A stretch of DNA of 64,000 nt from positions 62,001 to 126,000 of the forward strand of contig NZ_MBEU01000075.1 of assembly GCF_001954275.1 (NCBI RefSeq). The letters are read 5' to 3'. The translations under genes were made by a program, and so were the position numbers. Below, piece by piece: positions 50,384 through 59,418 of this stretch; position 1 is the first letter of the stretch; every line of letters begins with the position of its first letter. The stretch comes from Mycobacterium sp. IS-836. GTDB taxonomy: Bacteria; Actinomycetota; Actinomycetes; Mycobacteriales; Mycobacteriaceae. The notes beneath the pieces are model-generated. The model was given only the letters and a program-made list of their open reading frames with translations, did no database searches and was not told the DNA's origin.

Positions 50384-51292
50384 ATGTCGGAGGGCACAGC
50401 AAAGCACGGAATCTTGGTCTGCGTCGACGGATCTGCGGCCTCGCACGCCGCCACGGCTTGGGGCACCCGCGAGGCCATCCTCCGCCAGTTGCCGATCACG
50501 GTCATGCACGTTGTCCCTCCCGTGGTCGTCGGATGGCCCGTCGGACAAATGTATGCGGACATGACCGAGTGGCAGCAGGAAAACGGCCAGCATGTCATCG
50601 ATGAGGCCCGCAAAACGTTGAGCGCGAACGCCCGAGGGGCTGCGGCGCCCCAGATCCACACGCAGATCGTGTATTCCAGTGTCCTACCCGCGCTGATCGA
50701 TGCTTCGACGGATGCCTCGATGATCGTCGTCGGCAGCCAGGGCATGGGCGCGCTGGGCCGCCTGCTGCTGGGCTCGGTCACTGCCGGTCTGATTCATCAT
50801 GCCCGTTGCCCGGTCGCGGTCATCCACACCGATGACGGTGCGGTTCCCGATTCGAATGCACCCGTGCTACTGGGTGTCGACGGGTCGCCCGCTTCGGAAG
50901 CGGCGACTGCGTTGGCCTTTGACGAGGCCTCCCGACGGGGTGTCGAGCTGGTCGCGCTGCATGCGTGGAGCGACGTCGGGGTGTTTCCGATGCTCGGGAT
51001 GGACTGGCGCGACAGCGAAGCGAAGGGGCAGGAGGTGCTCGCCGAACGTCTCGCGGGCTGGCAAGAACGATATCCGGACGTGAGCGTGAAGCGATTGCTC
51101 TTCTGCGACAAGCCTTCCCGGTGGTTGCTTCAGGAGTCCGAGAACGCTCAGCTGGTGGTGGTGGGTAGCCACGGCCGCGGCGGGTTCCGGGGCATGCTGC
51201 TGGGCTCGGTAAGTTCCGCGGTCGCCCAATCGGCAAGAGTTCCGGTGATTGTCGTCCGCGACAATGCGAGGGCCTTTAGTCCCTTACATTGA
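50384..51292 (+). CDS. Universal stress protein with two UspA domains, second copy
   Basis: 302 residues. Two UspA domains with ATP-binding signatures GSQGMGALGRLLLGSVTAGL and GSHGRGGFRGMLLGSVSSAV. Close in plan and wording to the protein at 38681..39565 (for example APVLLGVDGSPASEAATALA vs VLVGIDGSPASELATAIA), so they are paralogues. ATG 50384 follows GAGGAG. In M. tuberculosis a gene of this type (Rv2005c) lies near fdxA, as here. The end overlaps a DosR-like box serving fdxA. Confidence 0.9.
   Translation: MSEGTAKHGILVCVDGSAASHAATAWGTREAILRQLPITVMHVVPPVVVGWPVGQMYADMTEWQQENGQHVIDEARKTLSANARGAAAPQIHTQIVYSSVLPALIDASTDASMIVVGSQGMGALGRLLLGSVTAGLIHHARCPVAVIHTDDGAVPDSNAPVLLGVDGSPASEAATALAFDEASRRGVELVALHAWSDVGVFPMLGMDWRDSEAKGQEVLAERLAGWQERYPDVSVKRLLFCDKPSRWLLQESENAQLVVVGSHGRGGFRGMLLGSVSSAVAQSARVPVIVVRDNARAFSPLH
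51267..51286 (+). promoter_or_regulatory. DosR-like hypoxia box upstream of fdxA
   Basis: Core GGGCCTTTAGTCCC (51270-51283) fits the DosR consensus TTSGGGACTWWAGTCCCSAA, with the right half AGTCCC exact. It overlaps the last codons of the universal stress gene and is 57 bases before the fdxA start. fdxA is a known DosR-regulon gene in M. tuberculosis. Confidence 0.6.
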
Positions 51293-51342
51293 TGCTGTTC
51301 GGCAGGCGCAAGCCCCGCCGCTGTTGGCCTAGCGTTCCGTTC

Positions 51343-51648
51343 ATGACCTACGTGATCGGCAAAGCGTGCGTCGATGAGATGGACAAATCCTGTGTTCAGG
51401 AATGCCCCGTCGACTGCATCTACGAGGGCGCGCGAACGATGTACATCAACCCCGACGAGTGCGTCGACTGCGGCGCCTGCAAACCGGTATGTCGCGTGGG
51501 AGCGATCTACTGGGAGGGCGATCTGCCCGATGATGAGCGGCAGCACCTGGAGGACAATGCCGCGTTTTTCACCGAACCGCTCGCCGGCCGGGACGGCCCA
51601 TTGGGTTCCCCGGACGGCGCAACCAAGGTGGGGGCCGACGGGCGTTGA
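51343..51648 (+). CDS. fdxA: 7Fe ferredoxin FdxA, C-terminus altered by an apparent frameshift
   Basis: 101 residues as read. MTYVIGKACVDEMDKSCVQE and CPVDCIYEG, then CVDCGACKPVC, carry the cysteines of a 3Fe-4S and a 4Fe-4S cluster; DEMDKSCVQECP marks the mycobacterial 7Fe type. Both clusters are intact. The frame stops after KVGADGR. The next frame continues as VGPTGVDTPLIAAMPKMR to a TAA at 51685, closely matching the VGPIGVDTPLVAAIP ending of M. tuberculosis FdxA, so one G in the run at 51627-51636 appears to be extra. Either the tail was lost or the base is a sequencing error. It carries electrons, probably for P450s or under hypoxia. Confidence 0.9.
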   Translation: MTYVIGKACVDEMDKSCVQECPVDCIYEGARTMYINPDECVDCGACKPVCRVGAIYWEGDLPDDERQHLEDNAAFFTEPLAGRDGPLGSPDGATKVGADGR

Positions 51649-51681
51649 CACGCCGTTGATCGCCGCCATGCCGAAGATGCG

Positions 51682-53148
51682 CTAAACCGCGTGCAGGAGC
51701 GCCATAAACCCAAAGTCCATGTGCAGCTGTTGGTGGCAGTGCAGCAAGGACAGGCCGGGCTGGTTGGCGGTGAAGTCGATATCGATGCCTTGATAGCCGC
51801 CAACCATGGCGACGTCTTTGTGCAGCCCTGCGGTGGCCGTCCCGGCGGTGTTGGTGATTTCGAAGGTGTGCCGGTGCAGGTGGATGGGGTGCACGTCGTC
51901 GGTGCCGTTGCGTAGCCGCAGCCGGTATCGTGCACCGAGCTTAAGCTCGAATTGCGGTGTGCCCGTGCGCATATCGAACGGTGCGCCATTGAGCGTCCAC
52001 ACGTTGAATCCGTCGCGGTCCGCGTTGCGCTTGCCGATCAGCAGCTCGATCGTGTGGTCGGGTGGGGCCGCCGTCGCATCGGGCTGGGTGAAAAGCCGAT
52101 AGTCCCATGTGAACGGAGCCGGCGGCACCCATTGGGGGTCGCCGGTGCTGCCCGCGTATTCGACGACGGTGCCCATGCCGTTGCCGCGGTCGTCGTCGGA
52201 CAGGTCACCAAGCACCCATTTTCCAGGGTTGCTCATGGTCACGATTGCCGAGACGCGTTCCGCTGCGCCGAGCCACAGTACCGGAACCGCAACCGATTTG
52301 GGGACGGGGTTGCCGTCGAGGGCCACGACGTTGAACGTATGCCCGGGCAGCGCGAGGCTGCGGTTTTCGGTGGCGCTGGCGTTGAGCACATGCAGCAGCA
52401 CTCGTTGGCCCTGCGTGACTCTGATCGGTTCGCTGTGGCCGAGCATGCGGCCATTGATCGCGAACGCGCGATAGCCAACTTCGAATCCATGCGGTTTTCC
52501 GGACGCCAGCGAAGCGGCCATCTCGGCCTCGCCCTTGTCGCGCAGCTCCGGGATCGGCTGGCCGGCCAGGAAATTGGTGGCCATGTCGCCGCCCCTGCTG
52601 AAGGCGGGCTCGAACTCCTTGAGGGTGAGAAATACTTCTTGGTCGTAGGCGCCGGGATTGTATTTCGGTTCGATGTAGACCGGCCCGGCCAGACCGTTGT
52701 ACTGGCCCAGGCTTAGGTTCGCTCCGGGGACGAGGTGGGTGTGGTAGAAGCGGAACCCCGACGGTCCCGGAGTGAAGGACAGCCGGCGCATCCCGTGCGC
52801 CGGGATGTAGGGGGTGCCTTCCTCGGCGGAGCCGTCGACGTCGACGGGCAGTGTCTGGCCATGCCAGTGCAGTTGTTCGGGGGTGTCGCTGTCGTTGTGG
52901 ACGTCGACCACCACGGCCCTACCTTCGGTCAGCCGGACCAGCGGTCCGGGAAACTGGCCGTTGTAGAGGGTGGTTGACACCACCCGATCGGGCGCCAGCT
53001 CCACCAGACCCTGTCCGATGCGAAGCGTGTAATCGGCCTTTGCGGGCGGGCCCTGCCGGCCGCACCCTGCCGCCGCGGACGCCGAACCGCTAGCCGCAAG
53101 CACCGCCGCGGCCGCGCCGCGCTTCAGGAAGCCGCGCCGGTCCAGCAC
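51682..53148 (-). CDS. Tat-exported multicopper oxidase
   Basis: 488 residues. A Tat signal (DRRGFLKRGAAAAVLAASG) is followed by a Cys (AAAGCGRQ) that could be a lipobox. The four copper-ligand motifs are complete: LHWHGQ, FYHTHL, HPIHLHRHTF and LLHCHQQLHMDFG (last contains the T1 Cys, His and Met position). Family members oxidise Cu(I), Fe(II) or phenolics at the cell envelope; mycobacterial MmcO protects against copper, but orthology is not shown. Convergent to fdxA; the repaired fdxA reading frame would overlap it by four bases. Confidence 0.9.
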   Translation of the reverse strand: MLDRRGFLKRGAAAAVLAASGSASAAAGCGRQGPPAKADYTLRIGQGLVELAPDRVVSTTLYNGQFPGPLVRLTEGRAVVVDVHNDSDTPEQLHWHGQTLPVDVDGSAEEGTPYIPAHGMRRLSFTPGPSGFRFYHTHLVPGANLSLGQYNGLAGPVYIEPKYNPGAYDQEVFLTLKEFEPAFSRGGDMATNFLAGQPIPELRDKGEAEMAASLASGKPHGFEVGYRAFAINGRMLGHSEPIRVTQGQRVLLHVLNASATENRSLALPGHTFNVVALDGNPVPKSVAVPVLWLGAAERVSAIVTMSNPGKWVLGDLSDDDRGNGMGTVVEYAGSTGDPQWVPPAPFTWDYRLFTQPDATAAPPDHTIELLIGKRNADRDGFNVWTLNGAPFDMRTGTPQFELKLGARYRLRLRNGTDDVHPIHLHRHTFEITNTAGTATAGLHKDVAMVGGYQGIDIDFTANQPGLSLLHCHQQLHMDFGFMALLHAV

Positions 53149-53256
53149 AGCTCAAACGGTAGCGCATCGCGGCCGCCCGGCACCCACGACGGGACCCTGG
53201 TCATACACCAATACGCATATGTATGGTGCGAGTACCGACACGACAGGAGAATCGAA

Positions 53257-54039
53257 GTGGCAGAACGGTTGGCGGGCAAGGTCGCACTCGTCAGTGGCGG
53301 TGCGCGGGGGATGGGCGCCTCGCACGTGCGGGCGATGACGGCCGAGGGCGCCAGGGTGGTTTTCGGCGACATCCTGGACGACGAGGGCAAGGCCGTCGCG
53401 GCGGAACTCGGTGACGTTGTCCGCTATGTGCACCTCGACGTCACCAAGCCCGAGCAATGGGAGGCGGCGGTGGACACCGCCATCAGCGAATTCGGCAGTA
53501 TCGACGTGCTGGTGAACAATGCGGGCATCCTCAACGTCGGCACCTTCGAGGACTACGAGCTGTCCGAGTGGCAAAAGATCCTCGACGTGAACCTGACCGG
53601 GGTGTTTCTCGGCATCCGCGCGGTGGTGAAACCGATGAAGGAAGCGGGCCGAGGATCGATCATCAACATCTCTTCGATCGAAGGAATGGCCGGCACCATG
53701 GCCTGCCACGGTTACACGGCGAGCAAGTTCGGTGTCCGTGGACTCACGAAGTCCGCGGCAATGGAATTGGGGCTCAACGGCATCCGGGTCAACTCGATTC
53801 ACCCCGGGCTGATCAAGACACCGATGACGCAATGGGTTCCCGACGACATTTTCCAAACCGCGTTGGGCCGCGCGGCGGACCCCGCGGAGGTCTCCAACCT
53901 CGTCGTCTATCTGGCCAGTGACGAATCCAGCTATTCGACCGGATCGGAGCTCGTCGTCGACGGAGGCACCATGGCCGGCCTGGGCCACAAGGACTTCTCC
54001 GCAATCGATGTGGCCGAACAACCCGAGTGGGTCACCTAG
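53257..54039 (+). CDS. fabG3: FabG3-type SDR (20-beta-hydroxysteroid dehydrogenase family, Rv2002-like)
   Basis: 260 residues from GTG 53257, with AGGAGA upstream. KVALVSGGARGMGASHVRAM, VVFGDILDDEGKAVAAEL, NNAGIL, NISSIEGMAGT, YTASKFGVRG and SSYSTGSELVVDGG match M. tuberculosis Rv2002 almost word for word from memory. Rv2002 was characterised as an NADH-dependent steroid dehydrogenase. In M. tuberculosis it lies near Rv2005c and fdxA, as here. Monocistronic; a CACCA-N13-TGGTG sequence with CATATG at its centre lies 30-50 bases upstream. Confidence 0.92.
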   Translation: MAERLAGKVALVSGGARGMGASHVRAMTAEGARVVFGDILDDEGKAVAAELGDVVRYVHLDVTKPEQWEAAVDTAISEFGSIDVLVNNAGILNVGTFEDYELSEWQKILDVNLTGVFLGIRAVVKPMKEAGRGSIINISSIEGMAGTMACHGYTASKFGVRGLTKSAAMELGLNGIRVNSIHPGLIKTPMTQWVPDDIFQTALGRAADPAEVSNLVVYLASDESSYSTGSELVVDGGTMAGLGHKDFSAIDVAEQPEWVT

Positions 54040-54044
54040 CCGCG

Positions 54045-56954
54045 TCACGCGTGGGTCAGGGCTTCTTCGGCTTTCTTGGCCGGGGCGGGCCAGGGCGACG
54101 GGACCGGCCGCTGGCGAACTCGTTGCGGCCACCAGAACCACTTGCCCAGCAGTGCGGCAATGGACGGCGTCATCAGCGACCTGACGATCAGTGTGTCGAA
54201 GAGTAGGCCGAGGCCGATGGTGGTGCCGACCTGTCCGATAACCGTGAGCTCGCTGACCGCCATGGTCATCATCGTGAAGGCGAACACCAACCCCGCGGAG
54301 GTGACCACCGAGCCGGTGCCGCCCATTGATCGGATGATGCCGGTGTTCAGCCCGGCGTGGATCTCCTCCTTGAACCGCGCCACCAATAGCAGGTTGTAGT
54401 CGGCGCCCACGGCGAGCAGGATGATGACCGACATCGCGAGCACCATCCAGTGCAGCTCAATGCCAATGAGGTGTTGCCAGATCAGCACCGACAGCCCGAA
54501 CGACGCGCCCAGCGAGAGCAGGACGGTGCCCACGATGACCGCCGACGCCACCACGCCTCGCGTGATGATCAGCATGATGATGAAAATCAGGCACAGCGAG
54601 GCGATTCCGGCGATCAACAGGTCGTAGGTGTTGCCGTCACTGAGGTCCTTGTACATCGACGCGGTGCCGGCGAGGTAGATCTTCGAGCCCTCCAACGGGG
54701 TGCCCTTGAGCGCCTCGTATGCGGCCTTCTTGATGGCACCGATGTGCGAAATGCCTTCCTGCGACATCGGATCGCCGTCATGGCTGATGATGAACCGAAC
54801 GGCATGGCCGTCGGGGGAGAGGAAGTTCTTCATGCCCTTCTTGAACTCGGCATTGTTGAACGTCTCCGGCGGCAGATAGAACGAATCGTCGTTCTTTGAC
54901 GCATCGAAAGCCTTGCCCATGGCGTTGGAGTTCTTCTGCGCCTCGTTCTGCTGATCTTGCAGACCCTTCTGGGTCGAATACATGGTCAGCATTGTGGTTT
55001 TCATGGCCTTCATGTTGTCGATCATCGAGGGCATCAGCGCCACCATCTGCGGCATCAGCGTGTCGAGGTGATCCATCACGGGCAGCAGGCTCTGGATGTC
55101 GTCGGTCATCGTGTCGATACCGTCGAGGGCGTCGAAAACCGAACGCAGCGACCAGCATACCGGGATGTCGTAGCAATGCTTTTCCCAGTAGAAGTAGCTA
55201 CGGATGGGCCGGAAGAAGTCCTCGAAATCGGCCATCTTGTTCCGTAAGTCTTCGATGTCGATGGTCATGTCGTGCATCTTTTGCACCATTACATGCATAT
55301 CGTTGGACATCTGCACGGTGATGCTCTGCATCTTGACCATGCTGTCGATGGTCGACTGCATCATGTCGGCCTGGCGGAGCATGTCGGCCATCTGGTCTGC
55401 CTGATACTTCTGGTTCATCTGCTGGGTGACGCCCTGCATGCTGATCTGGAACGGGATCGACGTGTGCTCGATCGGCGTGCCCTGCGGCCGTGTAATGGCT
55501 TGCACGCGGCCGATTCCCGGCACCCGGAAGACCGACTTGGCAATCTTGTCGATGACCAGAAAGTCCGCCGAGTTGCGCAGATCGTGATCGCTTTCGATCA
55601 TCAGCACCTCGGGATTCATCCGCGCCTGCGAGAAGTGCCGATCCGCCGCCGCATATCCCTCGTTGGCGGGTAGATCGGTGGGCAGATAGGTGCGGTCGTT
55701 GTAGTTGGTCCGGTACCCGGGCAGGGTCAACAGGCCGACGAGCGCCACTCCGATCGTCGTCACCAGGATTGGTCCGGGCCAGCGGACGACGAGCGCGCCG
55801 ACCTTGCGCCAGCCGCGAATCCGTTGCGTTCTGCGGGGTTCCAACGTCTTGCCGAACCGGGTTGCCACCGAGATGACCGCCGGGCCCAGCGTCAACGCCG
55901 CCGCCACCACGACGACCATGCCGATGGCCAACGGGACGCCCAGCGTCTGGAAATAGGGCAGGTTCGTGAAGTGCAGGCAGAACGTCGCTCCGGCGATGGT
56001 CAACCCCGAGCCCAGCACGACATGTGCCGTACCGCCGAACATGTTGTAGTAGGCGTCTTCTCGCGATTCGCCGAGTGAGCGAGCCTCCTGATATCGGCCT
56101 ATCAGAAAGATCGCGTAGTCGGTGGCCGCAGCGATCGCCAAGGTGACCAAGAGGTTGGTGGCGAACGTCGAGAGTCCGATGATCTTGAAGTAACCGAGGA
56201 AAGCGACCATTCCGCGCGCGGCTGAGAGCTCGAGCACCACCATCACCAGCGTGAGCAGCACCGTGACGATCGACCGATAGACCAACAGCAGCATCGCGAT
56301 GATCACCGTGAACGTGGCAGCGGTGATGACTTGCAGGCTGCGGTCGCCGGCCACGTGCTGATCCGCCGACAGCGCCGCAGGCCCGGTGACGTAGGCCTTG
56401 ACCCCGTGGGGCGGGGGGACGCTCTTGACGATGTCTTGCACGGCCTCGACCGATTCGTTGGCCAAGGCTTCGCCCTGGTTACCGGCGAGGTAGACCTGAA
56501 CGTAGGCGGCCTTGCCGTCGTTGCTCTGGGCACCGGCGCCGGTCAGCGCATCGCTCCACATATCTTGAACGTGCTCAACGTGTTTCGTGTCGGCGTCGAG
56601 CTTTTTGACGATCTGGTCGTAATAAGTGTGGGCGTCGGCGCCCAGTGGCTGTTGGCCCTCCAGGACGATCATCACCGAGCTGTTGGACTTGTACTCGTTG
56701 AACACCGCACCCATACGCTTGGTCGCGACGACGGACTGGGCGTCGTCGGGAGCCATCGACACCGAGCGCATTTTGCCGACCTCGTCGAGTTGGGGCACGG
56801 CCACGTTGAGCACACCGATGAGAGCGACCCAGCCCAGGATGATGGGTATGCCGAACTTTCGGATGATCCGCGGGATCGACGGCCGCGCTTTGTGTTTAGC
56901 GACGGGGATGACATCGGTGCGGGCGTCGGCCGTGTCTTCAGTGGCTGTGCTCAT
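54045..56954 (-). CDS. MmpL-family RND transporter (MmpL4/MmpL5-like)
   Basis: 969 residues. The usual MmpL plan: one helix, a periplasmic domain, six helices, a second periplasmic domain, then helices 7-12. The proton-relay Asp-Tyr pairs are in TM4 (AIAAATDYAIFLIGRYQEAR) and TM10 (LLAVGADYNLLLVARFKEE). The second periplasmic domain has a long Met/Gln-rich coiled-coil (about 480-700, for example VQMSNDMHVMVQKMHDM), typical of the MmpL4/MmpL5 branch. It exports lipids, siderophores or drugs. ATG 56954 overlaps the mmpS stop (ATGA); the pair is controlled by the TetR gene upstream. Confidence 0.92.
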   Translation of the reverse strand: MSTATEDTADARTDVIPVAKHKARPSIPRIIRKFGIPIILGWVALIGVLNVAVPQLDEVGKMRSVSMAPDDAQSVVATKRMGAVFNEYKSNSSVMIVLEGQQPLGADAHTYYDQIVKKLDADTKHVEHVQDMWSDALTGAGAQSNDGKAAYVQVYLAGNQGEALANESVEAVQDIVKSVPPPHGVKAYVTGPAALSADQHVAGDRSLQVITAATFTVIIAMLLLVYRSIVTVLLTLVMVVLELSAARGMVAFLGYFKIIGLSTFATNLLVTLAIAAATDYAIFLIGRYQEARSLGESREDAYYNMFGGTAHVVLGSGLTIAGATFCLHFTNLPYFQTLGVPLAIGMVVVVAAALTLGPAVISVATRFGKTLEPRRTQRIRGWRKVGALVVRWPGPILVTTIGVALVGLLTLPGYRTNYNDRTYLPTDLPANEGYAAADRHFSQARMNPEVLMIESDHDLRNSADFLVIDKIAKSVFRVPGIGRVQAITRPQGTPIEHTSIPFQISMQGVTQQMNQKYQADQMADMLRQADMMQSTIDSMVKMQSITVQMSNDMHVMVQKMHDMTIDIEDLRNKMADFEDFFRPIRSYFYWEKHCYDIPVCWSLRSVFDALDGIDTMTDDIQSLLPVMDHLDTLMPQMVALMPSMIDNMKAMKTTMLTMYSTQKGLQDQQNEAQKNSNAMGKAFDASKNDDSFYLPPETFNNAEFKKGMKNFLSPDGHAVRFIISHDGDPMSQEGISHIGAIKKAAYEALKGTPLEGSKIYLAGTASMYKDLSDGNTYDLLIAGIASLCLIFIIMLIITRGVVASAVIVGTVLLSLGASFGLSVLIWQHLIGIELHWMVLAMSVIILLAVGADYNLLLVARFKEEIHAGLNTGIIRSMGGTGSVVTSAGLVFAFTMMTMAVSELTVIGQVGTTIGLGLLFDTLIVRSLMTPSIAALLGKWFWWPQRVRQRPVPSPWPAPAKKAEEALTHA

Positions 56955-57385
56955 GCGGATTTCACCAAGCAGAAGGTCAGGGCGTGAACGCCGTTAACTG
57001 TTTTCTCGTCCTTGACTTCGTCGTCGATGGTGATGCGGCACCCGAGGTAGTCGCCATCGCTTTGGGCTGAGAGGTTCGGGAAGACCGAAGGGGCGGTAGT
57101 GCTCAGGACCAGCGTCCAGGGGAGCGGCGCGGCGTCGACTCGCGTCGGGTCGGCGTTGAGATCCAGGTAGTTCACGTTTGCGTGGCTCGCCGAACCGAAG
57201 ACCTCGTACTTGACGACCTTGGGCTTAAACGGCTTTGAATCATCGAGCCGCGGGCTTGTCATCACGCCGGTGTCGTGGGCGCCGAAGAACGACTTGACGC
57301 GGACCACCGCGAAGCCGCCGACAACCACGACCGCGACGATCAACAGCGGCAACCACGCATTTCGCAGAGCCTTTGACGTCTGCAC
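56951..57385 (-). CDS. MmpS-family accessory protein
   Basis: 144 residues from GTG 57385. One N-terminal membrane helix (WLPLLIVAVVVVGGFAVVRV) is followed by a periplasmic beta-sandwich domain with KPFKPKVVKYEVFGSASHAN and YLGCRITIDDEVKDEKTVNG, the MmpS signature. It is the partner of the MmpL encoded downstream with ATGA overlap. The 247-base region upstream contains one strong TetR operator at 57581. Confidence 0.92.
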   Translation of the reverse strand: MQTSKALRNAWLPLLIVAVVVVGGFAVVRVKSFFGAHDTGVMTSPRLDDSKPFKPKVVKYEVFGSASHANVNYLDLNADPTRVDAAPLPWTLVLSTTAPSVFPNLSAQSDGDYLGCRITIDDEVKDEKTVNGVHALTFCLVKSA

Positions 57386-57580
57386 TTAGGTGATTCCCTT
57401 CCTTACCGCGCAACGGTGATGTGGTCGGCGAGAACGTTCCCCGCGGGCGGAATCGTCGCCAGGTGGGCGCGCGATTTACACCGCTCAGCAAGGAAATTCG
57501 GCGATTGGTGTGATTCCTGCGCCTCGACCCCCACCTCGCATTGCGGAGGCCTTCTCGAGTACCGCAACCAGAGCATAGTA

Positions 57581-57607
57581 CATGATGTGCATATCTTGCA
57601 CATCATG
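57581..57607. promoter_or_regulatory. TetR operator, 11-base perfect inverted repeat
   Basis: CATGATGTGCA-TATCT-TGCACATCATG. Its core is TGCA-N5-TGCA, which recurs at the TetR gene's own promoter (58253-58274). It lies between the TetR gene end and mmpS, 196 bases before the mmpS start, where the mmpS-mmpL promoter is expected. Confidence 0.7.
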
Positions 57608-57632
57608 CAACAATCAGGGGCGGTGTTTCAGA

Positions 57633-58241
57633 TCACTTCGTGAAGATGCTGTTGACCAGCGCGGCGGCGCGCTCCACGTAGGGCATCGGCGTGTCGTCGG
57701 GGTCTCTCGGCTTTCCGCTTGCCCACCGTTCGATGCCCGAACGCACGGCCGTCAGCGCCAGCGCGGAGATCAAGGCGGCCATCTCGTCGTCGGGACGCAT
57801 CGCCTGGCGGCGGACGATGATGTCGGTCAATTGGTTCTGGAACCGCTCCAGCTCGGCCAGGAATGCCGCCAGCACCGCGGGGGAGGTCTTGGCGAGTTCG
57901 AGCATGCCGGTGGCCTGCTCGCGCCGCGGCGGCGTGTCACGGAGATGGTGTGCGGCCAGGGCGATCAGCTCTGCCAGCACCACCGAGTAGGGGGCGGGCC
58001 CGGCGGCGACGAAGTCCGCGGCCAGCTCGGGCGGGAGGTCCGAGGGCCCGTAGGCGATCGCGGACTCCTTGTTCGGGAAGTAGTTGAAGAACGTGCGCGT
58101 CGACAGTCCGGCTTCGACGCAGATTTCCTCGATCGTCACCTTGTCGAAGCCGCGTTCTTGTGCCAGGCGCACCGCGGCGTCGCGGATATCCGCGCTGGTC
58201 TGGCGGCGACGGCGCTCGCGCAGACCCACCTGATTGGTCAT
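57633..58241 (-). CDS. TetR-family regulator of the mmpS-mmpL unit
   Basis: 202 residues from ATG 58241, where homology starts (MTNQVGLRERRRRQTSADIR); a longer in-frame extension is not supported. Helix-turn-helix: FDKVTIEEICVEAGLSTRTF then FNYFPNKESAI. It lies upstream of mmpS-mmpL on the same strand. TGCA-N5-TGCA motifs in front of both transcription units point to autoregulation and efflux control. Inducer unknown, perhaps a substrate of the pump. Confidence 0.9.
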   Translation of the reverse strand: MTNQVGLRERRRRQTSADIRDAAVRLAQERGFDKVTIEEICVEAGLSTRTFFNYFPNKESAIAYGPSDLPPELAADFVAAGPAPYSVVLAELIALAAHHLRDTPPRREQATGMLELAKTSPAVLAAFLAELERFQNQLTDIIVRRQAMRPDDEMAALISALALTAVRSGIERWASGKPRDPDDTPMPYVERAAALVNSIFTK

Positions 58242-58252
58242 AACCCTATAGT

Positions 58253-58274
58253 TGCACGTTCTGCACACTTTGCA
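58253..58274. promoter_or_regulatory. Triple TGCA array at the TetR promoter
   Basis: TGCA at 58253, 58262 and 58271, spaced exactly nine bases apart, forms two overlapping TGCA-N5-TGCA sites starting 12 bases upstream of the TetR start codon. The same core is in the operator at 57581. Confidence 0.6.
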
Positions 58275-58387
58275 GTCAACTGGCGCAAAGTGGATTCGGA
58301 TGGCCCGCTGATGGCCCTGCCGGCGCCGCATGGGCTCCCGCCCCCGGGCATCACCGAAAACCGTTCAACGGCAAGGCGATTTGATCG

Positions 58388-59329
58388 TCAGGGGGACAGG
58401 TTTCCGGTCGGCGTGGCTAGGGCGGACCATAGGTGATCGCGTTGGCTGGCGAAGAAGGCCACCGATATCGGAGCCTTTTCCGCGATCTGGTCGAACGCAT
58501 GAAATGCGCCCGGGACGATCTCCTCGTGGACGCTCACCCCCGCCTCGCGCAGGCGTCGCGCGTACTCCAGACACTCTTGATAGAACAGGTCCAGCGTCCC
58601 GACACCGATCCAGGCCGGCGGCAGGCCCGTCAAATCTTCCCGGCGCGCCGGCACCGCCTCCTTCGGGTCCGCGCCGTCGAGGTACCAGCGCCAGGCCAAC
58701 TGGTTGTCGGATTCCGTCCACATGAGGCGCTTCAGGCCATCGCGAGTGGCGCCCGTGCGATCGTCGAGCATCGGGTAGACCAGCATCTGGTAGGCGAGTT
58801 TGACGTCGCCGCGATCGTGCGCACGCTGTGCCACCGCGGCCGCGAAATGTCCACCGGCACTTGCTCCGCCGACGGCGACGCGATCGGCGTCCACCCATGG
58901 CTGGCGCGCCAACCACCGCAGCGCCGCATAGCAGTCTTCCACCGGTGTGGGATACGGGTGTTCGGGAGCGAGTCGATATTCGACCGCCGCCACCGCGACA
59001 CCGGTGAGGCGGGACAGCTTGCGGCAGTACTTGTCGTCCTGCACCGCGGTCCCCATGATCGTGCCGCCGCCGTGGATCCACAGCAGCGCCGGCGCCCGAT
59101 CGGGAAGGCCCGTCGGGCGATGGAGGCGGACCTTGACGTGTTCGTTGACCGCGACCACCGGTACGCTGCGGAGCCGGCCCGCGTTGCCCATCAGCAGCAT
59201 CAGCGCCCGCTGGACTTTGTAGCCGCGGTGCAGGGCATATCCCCGGGGCAAGAAGGGGGCCACCTTGCGCAAGCCGGGATCCAGCGCCCGTCGTGACGTG
59301 AAAGGCTTGTCGGACGATCTGCTTGCCAT
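58388..59329 (-). CDS. Alpha/beta hydrolase, hormone-sensitive-lipase-like esterase
   Basis: 313 residues from ATG 59329, with AGAGGG upstream. The oxyanion motif WIHGGGTIMG, the nucleophile elbow GGASAGG (GxSxG) and C-terminal GTLDLFYQEC (Asp) and GAFHAFDQIA (His) identify family IV (HSL) esterases, as in mycobacterial LipH/LipN-type proteins. EYRLAPEHPYPTPVEDCYAA is the usual family loop. It hydrolyses short-chain esters or acylglycerols. Gene is isolated; neighbours on both sides are transcription-independent. Confidence 0.9.
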   Translation of the reverse strand: MASRSSDKPFTSRRALDPGLRKVAPFLPRGYALHRGYKVQRALMLLMGNAGRLRSVPVVAVNEHVKVRLHRPTGLPDRAPALLWIHGGGTIMGTAVQDDKYCRKLSRLTGVAVAAVEYRLAPEHPYPTPVEDCYAALRWLARQPWVDADRVAVGGASAGGHFAAAVAQRAHDRGDVKLAYQMLVYPMLDDRTGATRDGLKRLMWTESDNQLAWRWYLDGADPKEAVPARREDLTGLPPAWIGVGTLDLFYQECLEYARRLREAGVSVHEEIVPGAFHAFDQIAEKAPISVAFFASQRDHLWSALATPTGNLSP

Positions 59330-59418
59330 GGATGCCCTCTGCTCCGGTGCCAGGCCACGTTGACCATACACAGCGGAAACAGTGTCGATATAGGAATTCG
59401 CCGCGGCCGGCGAACCCG

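Noticed and set aside
53206..53228. CACCA-N13-TGGTG with central CATATG upstream of fabG3
   Set aside because: Only the outer five bases are symmetric; too weak to list as an operator.
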